A stretch of DNA of 64,000 nt, from the NCBI RefSeq assembly GCF_003855395.1, contig NZ_CP034015.1, forward strand, positions 62,001-126,000, in the 5' to 3' direction. Below the pieces are notes generated by a model. It ran no database searches. It was given only the letters and a program-made list of their open reading frames with translations, and was not told the DNA's origin. Source of the stretch: Shewanella livingstonensis. Lineage in GTDB: Bacteria > Pseudomonadota > Gammaproteobacteria > Enterobacterales > Shewanellaceae. A program made the position numbers and the translations under genes. Shown here piece by piece: positions 58,647 through 64,000 of this stretch; the stretch's first letter is position 1; the number at the start of each line of letters is the position of its first letter.

Positions 58647-58978
58647 AAAAATACTTTTCTTCTTAGTTTGGTACTGAACTTGACTTATGCCTAATAACTT
58701 GTAGAACGTATTACTCGATAAAGTCGGCTGTTTAAGTTATTGATTAATATCATCCTACATTTGCTATCTTATTGATGTAAAGCGATAAAATTACTCTACA
58801 GGAATAAAACAAACCGAGTTTGCATGTTTAATTGATATCGAGCGTGGTAAGTAAAATATATCTCAAACATTATCAATGTATTAACAGTCAGATGTATTGA
58901 TGCTCACTCAATTCCTGTAACTCTAAATATCGTTTTTAAAAGCAACTCAATAACATTGAGGACGTTGAAGAAAATAGC
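58647..58978. other. AT-rich region upstream of the nuclease gene
   Basis: 332 bp, non-coding, clearly AT-rich. It should hold the nuclease promoter (minus strand). I see no operator, terminator or small gene in it. Confidence 0.5.
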
Positions 58979-59230
58979 GTGAGTCCAGACATGGATGTCT
59001 GGCTAGCTTTCGAGGTACAGGATGTACCACCGAAAGCGTTAGCATTTTCGAATAAGGCCGAAGAACACCAAAACGAAGTCAAAAGCTGGATTCAACCACG
59101 TCGCGAAATTATCGCTTTTCAGATAATTTTGATGTGGCGGCTGGGAGTTCCAAGAGGGAACAGCCGTTGGTTTCCTCTTGGTCTGGTGTGGGCGAAGCGC
59201 CACGACGTTAGTGGCCGCAGGCCATAAAAC
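58979..59230 (+). repeat. Multi-hairpin repeat element, copy B (plus orientation)
   Basis: CCAGACAT (58985-58992)/ATGTCTGG (58995-59002) is followed by a nested stem: GCTTTCG (59006-59012) with CGAAAGC (59031-59037), enclosing GGTACA-GGA-TGTACC (59014-59028). A third stem pairs AAATTATC (59106-59113) with GATAATTT (59122-59129). It shares the CATGGA and TACAGGATGTA cores with copy A in opposite orientation. The 82-residue frame across it (…EEHQNEVKSWIQPRR…) recalls spurious proteins annotated many times in Shewanella genomes; treat it as non-coding. Confidence 0.7.
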
Positions 59231-59324
59231 CTAAAGAATAAAAGAATTACTGAAATAACAGCAAGAAATTGACCATGTCATCACAACCTAAATACCGACA
59301 TGGCCAAAAAGCTGAATAAACGAA

Positions 59325-59564
59325 TTAACCTTGGGTAAACAACTGATACAACTTATCTTTTAACACCAACCGGTCAAGCTTTGCTTGCTCAATAAACTCA
59401 TCACTAGTCGGAGTATTGCGTAACTCCAGCTTTCGAATTTCAGAATCTAATTGATGATACCGCTTCGCATCTTCAGCAAACTCAGTATCATTGGCGGTTA
59501 ACAATGAAATCTTGTCTTGATACTCAGGGAAATCAACTAATAACGCATGGCTTTCACCTAACAT
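59325..59564 (-). CDS. YdcH family protein (DUF465)
   Basis: 79 residues, almost entirely helical, with FAEDAKRYHQLDSEIRKLEL (about 28-47) and KDKLYQLF at the C-terminus, typical of the DUF465/YdcH family of small coiled-coil proteins. GGAGAG precedes the start. The biochemical role is unknown. The gene marks the return to core genome after the accessory patch. Confidence 0.88.
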   Translation of the reverse strand: MLGESHALLVDFPEYQDKISLLTANDTEFAEDAKRYHQLDSEIRKLELRNTPTSDEFIEQAKLDRLVLKDKLYQLFTQG

Positions 59565-59745
59565 ACTTCTCTCCTTTTCATGTCAATGTCTAATAATGTT
59601 AGACCATATTTACACCTTATCGTCAAACTTACCCTCGTACTTTCAAATACCCAGCACATAAAAACTGCAACAGCTTAACCTCCATAACTGTTAGAATATG
59701 CTTATATTCGTACTTGAATGCCGCTATTAACTTAATGAGTAATCA

Positions 59746-61611
59746 ATGAAAAAACTTCTTAATGGCTTAATCATTAGCCTGCTCGTCACTGCATGTTCAG
59801 ATCCTGCAACACCGGAAAATAATTCAAACTCAGCAACAGCAAGTGAGACTGCCACTAAGCTCAGTCTTAAGCAGCAAGTAGAGTCGATTACTAAAGATTA
59901 CTTTGTTCTCAGACCTGAAATAGCCACTTACTACGGCGTGAGTGATGCAAGCATCAATGCCAAAGTGATGTCTAAGCTAACCGACTACAGCCCATCTGGT
60001 GAAACCCACCGTCGTAAAGGACTAAAATCAATACTGAGTCAACTCAACGACATTGATATAGCAAGCTTAACGCCCTCAGAAACAATCAGCTTAAACGCGA
60101 TAAAGTCTGAAGTGAAAGGCGCTTTATTACCTGCTCAAGTCGTTAATTATGGCAACGTGTTAGGCGAGTATGGCGTATGGTTTTTGCCCTATGCAGTTAA
60201 CCACTTATCTGGTTTGCAAATAGAATTCCCCGGTTACATGGAAGACAAATTTGCCGTCACCAATACCGCCGAAGCCGAGGCTTATTTAACTCGCTTAAGC
60301 ATGTACCCTGCCGCTATGGGCACATTGGTCGATAAACTCAATCACGATGTGGATATGGGCGTCATTCCACCAGACTTTGTTATTGATAACACTCTGCGTG
60401 GATTACAAGCCCAAATCAGCGGCCCAGCAAGCAGCCATCCTTTAGTGACCAGCTTCAACGCTAAACTTAACGCAGCAAAAGTGGCCGATAGTGATACATT
60501 GGTAAAGTCTGCTACTGAACTGGTCGAGACTAAATACTATGCCGCCACCCGCCAACTGATCAACGCCTTAGAAGCCCTGCGCCCAAAGGCGACTCATGAA
60601 GCTGGCATTGGTCGTTTACCTCAAGGGGCGAAGTTATATCAAACGCTTATCCAGCATTTAGGCAATTCGACCAAAACTGCCGATGAAATTCATCAACTCG
60701 GTTTAGCTGAAGTGGCCCGGATTACTGCCGAAATGGACGGACTACTCAAAGAAGTCGGTTATGTTGATGGCACCGTCGGCGAGCGCATGCAGGTGTTACT
60801 CAACGACCCACAATATCTTTACCCTAATACCCCTGAAGGTAAGCAACAGCTAATGGCCGATATTGATGCCGACTTAGCCTTGGTTGATGCAAAATTACCA
60901 GACTGGTTTGGTCGCTTGCCTAATCAAGATGTGGCTATTGAAGTGGTACCAGACAGCCGCGCGGCTTCTACTAGCGGCGCGTTTTATGATGCGCCATCAC
61001 AAGACGGTTCACGCAAAGGCACTTTCTGGATCAGCTTGTATGACACAGCATCATTGCCATCTTATTCATTACAGACCTTGACCTACCACGAGACTAATCC
61101 AGGCCATCATTTACAAACCATTATTGGCTTATCTGATGAATTACCGCTGCTAAGCACAGTGTTTTATTCCAATGCCGCTGGCGAAGGTTGGGCTTTATAT
61201 GCCGAGCGTTTAGCAGCCGAAATGGGCATTTATGCTAATGATCCTATCGACAACATTGGCCGTTTGCAGTCAGAGCTACATCGTGCGGTTCGCCTGGTGG
61301 TTGATACAGGCATGCACGCCAAAGGCTGGAGCCGTGAACAAGCCATTGATTACGCGGTGGTAACTGAAGGGATTCATTTATCTGAAGCCACCGGAGAAAT
61401 TGAGCGCTATACCGTTTGGCCAGGCCAAGCTCTTGGCTATAAATTAGGTGAGCTGAAAATTATCGAACTACGTACCAAAGCCAAGCAAGTCTTAGGTGAT
61501 AAGTTTGATATTAAAGTATTCCACGATCGCTTATTAGAAAATGGCGCATTACCATTAGATTTAATGGAGCAAAAAATTAATCAGTGGTTAGCCAGCGAAA
61601 CAGCAGCGTAA
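59746..61611 (+). CDS. DUF885 lipoprotein (M32-like metallopeptidase family)
   Basis: 621 residues. The lipobox LLVTAC places lipidated Cys near residue 17. The DUF885 domain spans most of the protein, with the zinc-peptidase motif YHETNPGHHLQ (HExxxGHH, about 446-456), and a downstream glutamate in NAAGEGWALYAERLAAE. Families with this motif are distant gluzincin relatives, presumed carboxypeptidases. It probably sits in the outer membrane facing the periplasm or outside. Substrate unknown. Confidence 0.88.
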   Translation: MKKLLNGLIISLLVTACSDPATPENNSNSATASETATKLSLKQQVESITKDYFVLRPEIATYYGVSDASINAKVMSKLTDYSPSGETHRRKGLKSILSQLNDIDIASLTPSETISLNAIKSEVKGALLPAQVVNYGNVLGEYGVWFLPYAVNHLSGLQIEFPGYMEDKFAVTNTAEAEAYLTRLSMYPAAMGTLVDKLNHDVDMGVIPPDFVIDNTLRGLQAQISGPASSHPLVTSFNAKLNAAKVADSDTLVKSATELVETKYYAATRQLINALEALRPKATHEAGIGRLPQGAKLYQTLIQHLGNSTKTADEIHQLGLAEVARITAEMDGLLKEVGYVDGTVGERMQVLLNDPQYLYPNTPEGKQQLMADIDADLALVDAKLPDWFGRLPNQDVAIEVVPDSRAASTSGAFYDAPSQDGSRKGTFWISLYDTASLPSYSLQTLTYHETNPGHHLQTIIGLSDELPLLSTVFYSNAAGEGWALYAERLAAEMGIYANDPIDNIGRLQSELHRAVRLVVDTGMHAKGWSREQAIDYAVVTEGIHLSEATGEIERYTVWPGQALGYKLGELKIIELRTKAKQVLGDKFDIKVFHDRLLENGALPLDLMEQKINQWLASETAA

Positions 61612-61670
61612 TCAACTTTAATTCGAAATACTAAACCTCAACTCAGAATAATATTGTTTGAGCAGGTTAC

Positions 61671-61714
61671 ACAATAAAGCCACAGGGCGAATACTCGTGC
61701 TGGGGCTTTATTGT
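61671..61714. terminator. Hairpin between convergent DUF885 and esterase genes
   Basis: ACAATAAAGCC (61671-61681) pairs perfectly with GGCTTTATTGT (61704-61714) around a 22-nt loop. It can act in both directions. Confidence 0.7.
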
Positions 61715-61753
61715 CATTTATCGTTTTGCTGCTTGGTTTAACTTAGATCAGTT

Positions 61754-62959
61754 TTATTTAGCTTGGTTTTGAAACGCGGCTAATTGTTTAGTGTATTTGT
61801 TTTGATAAAACGGATGGTCGGTACTTGCTAACGCTTGTTGTTCCGCTTCGATAGCCTGAGTCATTTTACCTGTAGCGGCATAAACGCTGGCTAACTCATG
61901 GTAGGCCGAATGTGCTTTAGGGTAGGATTTCAGCGTATCTTGATAAACCCCAATCGCTTGCTGTGGTGCAGCTTTAACTAAACTATTACCTAAGGCTAAC
62001 AGCGAATCAATTGCTGGCACATCAAAGCCATAAACCTCATCAGACAGTCGCTTATAATAGGCTAGAATCGCTTTAGATCCTTGTTGCGATACTTCTGAAT
62101 CCGCCTCTAGAACAGTATGAACATCGTTAAATATCTTCTCGATGCCTAATGCCGTCGCCAAGATAGGCTGAGTCATATAATAGCTGCCGTCAAAACGCTT
62201 TATTTGATAGTTCAATTTGGCATTGGCATTGGTTTGAATAATATCTTCAAGCCTAGCAAACGAATCCAGCTGCCTTTGCTCAAAGTCGCTATCACTGGTA
62301 CTCACAAATAGAAATCTTGGTTTGCCTTGCATGTTTTTGAGCATTTTAGGCGCATCATTGAGCACATAAGCAAAGTCTGTTGATAATACCGGGCTGGCAG
62401 CAATATAGGCATTAAATAAACTAGGACGATTAATTAAGCTGTATAGCACTAAACCTGCATTGCCAGTAAAGCCGTTAAAAATACGAAAGCCATTGGTGCG
62501 ATAGCGTTTATCAATTGCAGGCAGTAAATCTTGCTCAAAAAAATCCAATAGCGCTTGATCGCCTTGCTGCTCTATCGCACGCTTTTTTAGTTCCCCCAAG
62601 CCTTGATGTCCATCGGGAGCAGTAACAATAATGGTTTCTAACCATGGCCAACCACCGTTATGGCTCATCCAGTCGTGCATACCTGTTAAATACAAATGGC
62701 TGCGCGGATGTAAGTCAAATAACACCACATAACGCTTATCCGTTTGCTTAGTATAACTGTCTGGTAAGGTCACCAAAAAATCAGCTTGCTCGCTAAATAG
62801 AGCGGACTTCACACTCAAGGTTTCGGTCGTTGGCGGCAACATTTCAGTAGCAAACACCGCACTAGCATGAAAAAAGCTCAGTAATAATGCGCATATAGAC
62901 AGGCTTTTAGCCCATAAGCTCGGCCATTTTACATAACGTTTTTTCCCTATTGTAAGCAT
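61754..62959 (-). CDS. Exported esterase-fold protein with TPR-like tail, nucleophile serine not seen
   Basis: 401 residues with a signal peptide (LSICALLLSFFHASAVFA-T). The fold follows the putative-esterase (Esterase D-like) family: YVVLFDLHPRSHLYLTG near 77-93, IIVTAPDGHQGLGELK and YRTNGFRIFNGFTGNAGLVL (about 153-172). Where active members have GxSxGG, this protein has G-F-T165-G-N-A-G. C-terminal residues ~330-395 form two TPR-like repeats (YKRLSDEVYG, SAYHELASVYAATGKM, AIEAEQQALA). It may be a non-catalytic binding protein or use Thr. The start lies 212 bp from divergent mtnC. Confidence 0.78.
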   Translation of the reverse strand: MLTIGKKRYVKWPSLWAKSLSICALLLSFFHASAVFATEMLPPTTETLSVKSALFSEQADFLVTLPDSYTKQTDKRYVVLFDLHPRSHLYLTGMHDWMSHNGGWPWLETIIVTAPDGHQGLGELKKRAIEQQGDQALLDFFEQDLLPAIDKRYRTNGFRIFNGFTGNAGLVLYSLINRPSLFNAYIAASPVLSTDFAYVLNDAPKMLKNMQGKPRFLFVSTSDSDFEQRQLDSFARLEDIIQTNANAKLNYQIKRFDGSYYMTQPILATALGIEKIFNDVHTVLEADSEVSQQGSKAILAYYKRLSDEVYGFDVPAIDSLLALGNSLVKAAPQQAIGVYQDTLKSYPKAHSAYHELASVYAATGKMTQAIEAEQQALASTDHPFYQNKYTKQLAAFQNQAK

Positions 62960-63171
62960 GGTACCTTCCTGGTGAAACGTGACAGTTAAGTTAACCCGAA
63001 GCTACCAGACCACATCACACAAGGCAATTTAGCAATATCTAAACTTAGCTCACATCTTGCATTCAAAGTCATCTAACTAGGGTGCAATATCACGAATAGC
63101 ACTAGCCTTAGTCGTCAATAAAGCTTAGGATCATCATTACGTTAATTTATTGTTTTGGAGTAACAAATCTT

Positions 63172-63852
63172 ATGAGTATTAGAGCTATTATCGTTGATAC
63201 CGCCGGTACCACTACCGATCTTAACTTTATTCAGGATGTGTTATTTCCTTACTCACGAAAAGCGATGGCTGAATTTCTTGAGCAAAACCAGCATAACGTT
63301 GTGGTTGATTACTGCATCAGCGATGTTAAAGATATTGCCTTAGAACCAGACGCGACACTCGAACGAGTCACTGAGATTTTACAGCAATGGATCGATGAAG
63401 ACCGTAAACTAACACCACTTAAAACCCTACAAGGATTAATCTGGAAACAAGGTTATAACCGCGTAGAGTTTACTGGCCACATTTACCCTGACTTTATCGA
63501 TAGCATTGAGCGCATTAAAGAAAAAGGCATTCGTATTTACAGCTTCTCTTCTGGGTCTGTCGAAGCGCAAAAACTGTTATTTAGCCATACTGAAGCAGGT
63601 GACTTAACCAGCTCTTTCAATGGCCATTTTGATACCCGTACGGGCAATAAGTTAGACAAACAAGCCTACTGCAACATTTGCAATACCATTAGTTTAAAGC
63701 CGAAGCAGATTTTATTTGTATCAGACGTAGCAGAAGAGCTTGTTGCTGCAGAAGCTGCCGGCATGACAACTTGCCAAATGATCCGCTTTGCTGACCAACG
63801 CCAAGCTAAGTGTAAAAAAATCAGTAGCTTTAGCGAGCTTACCTTCGATTAG
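63172..63852 (+). CDS. mtnC: Enolase-phosphatase E1 / acireductone synthase MtnC
   Basis: 226 residues. This HAD-superfamily bifunctional enzyme of the methionine salvage pathway converts 2,3-diketo-5-methylthiopentyl-1-phosphate to acireductone. Nucleophile D9 is in [12 protein letters not shown], motif II is [10 protein letters not shown] (about 120-129) with K in NKLDKQAYC, and motif IV is [16 protein letters not shown] (about 180-195). The first motif reads DTAGT where most MtnC have DIEGT; I recall the same in S. oneidensis. TGGAG lies 10 nt before the ATG. No other mtn genes are visible. Confidence 0.94.
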   Translation: MSIRAIIVDTAGTTTDLNFIQDVLFPYSRKAMAEFLEQNQHNVVVDYCISDVKDIALEPDATLERVTEILQQWIDEDRKLTPLKTLQGLIWKQGYNRVEFTGHIYPDFIDSIERIKEKGIRIYSFSSGSVEAQKLLFSHTEAGDLTSSFNGHFDTRTGNKLDKQAYCNICNTISLKPKQILFVSDVAEELVAAEAAGMTTCQMIRFADQRQAKCKKISSFSELTFD

Positions 63853-63870
63853 CACTGCCTTATCAAATAT

Positions 63871-63899
63871 AAAAAAACGACCTTCTTGGTCGTTTTTTT
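63871..63899 (+). terminator. Intrinsic terminator of mtnC
   Basis: AAAAAAACGACC, loop TTCTT, GGTCGTTTTTTT (63871-63899). Symmetric A/T tails make it usable from both strands. The last 100 bp of the window show no gene. Confidence 0.93.
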
Positions 63900-64000
63900 A
63901 TGCCTGCAAAGTGCCTGTTAACTGGGAAATGCAGGTGAAATACATTTTTTCACTTCAAAATGATAACCATATTCCGCATTGATATCGGGTGTTATTTCAA

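Noticed and set aside
58979..59227. 82-residue open frame across repeat copy B
   Set aside because: It spans several perfect hairpins of a repeat element; such frames are, as I recall, commonly mis-annotated in Shewanella.

Overview
This window looks like a low-GC marine Shewanella chromosome of the S. frigidimarina / S. livingstonensis type. That is inference from recognised genes and gene order (menF, tungstate/Mo-cofactor genes, mutM, coaD, LPS-core genes, kbl-tdh, glpEG, polA-spf-engB, cytochrome c4, yihI, hut genes, mtnC) and from AT-rich gammaproteobacterial codon use; no 16S gene is present. There are no rRNA or tRNA genes, prophage, complete insertion sequence or CRISPR array. Most of the window is core genome, with a small accessory patch near 56.6-59.3 kb.

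Layout. 1-4.4 kb: an HD-GYP phosphodiesterase (cut by the window edge), menF, yhhQ behind a probable preQ1 riboswitch, and a Fur-boxed ryhB small RNA. 4.4-13 kb: a two-component pair with a sigma-54 activator, divergent from tupABC-mobA-mobB/moeA, which has a well-spaced -24/-12 element in front of it. 13-20.8 kb: mutM, coaD with a Wzi-like outer-membrane protein, and a yjbEFGH-type exopolysaccharide operon with a terminator between yjbE and yjbF. 21.2-30.6 kb: LPS-core genes (three GT9 glycosyltransferases, hldD, kdkA, waaA, a GT8 enzyme) plus a teichoic-acid-like glycerol-phosphate pair; a 267-bp MITE-like element lies just before hldD. 30.7-39.2 kb: TetR regulator, kbl-tdh, glpEG, elbB, polA.

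39.2-42.2 kb is rich in RNA genes: Spot 42 (spf), an unassigned sRNA-like unit with its own terminator, and, after cytochrome c4, a CsrB-type RNA with ten GGA motifs. With ryhB, three recognisable global regulatory RNAs and one possible new one sit within 38 kb. 42.3-48 kb: methyltransferase, yihI, a DUF2489 protein, acyltransferase, alpha/beta hydrolase and a YbdG-type channel. 48.3-53.7 kb: hutCUH divergent from hutI with a HutC operator between them. 53.9-56.6 kb: exported HAD and amidohydrolase proteins. 56.6-59.3 kb: a TacA/TacT toxin-antitoxin pair and a stand-alone PD-(D/E)xK nuclease of probable defence function, the latter bracketed by two oppositely oriented multi-hairpin repeats. 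59.3-64 kb: a YdcH-like protein, a DUF885 lipoprotein, an esterase-fold protein without the usual serine, and mtnC.

The best candidates for undescribed biology are the sRNA-like unit at 39.69-39.81 kb, the nuclease flanked by repeats at 57.5-59.2 kb, and the proposed sigma-54 control of tungstate uptake and Mo/W-cofactor synthesis.
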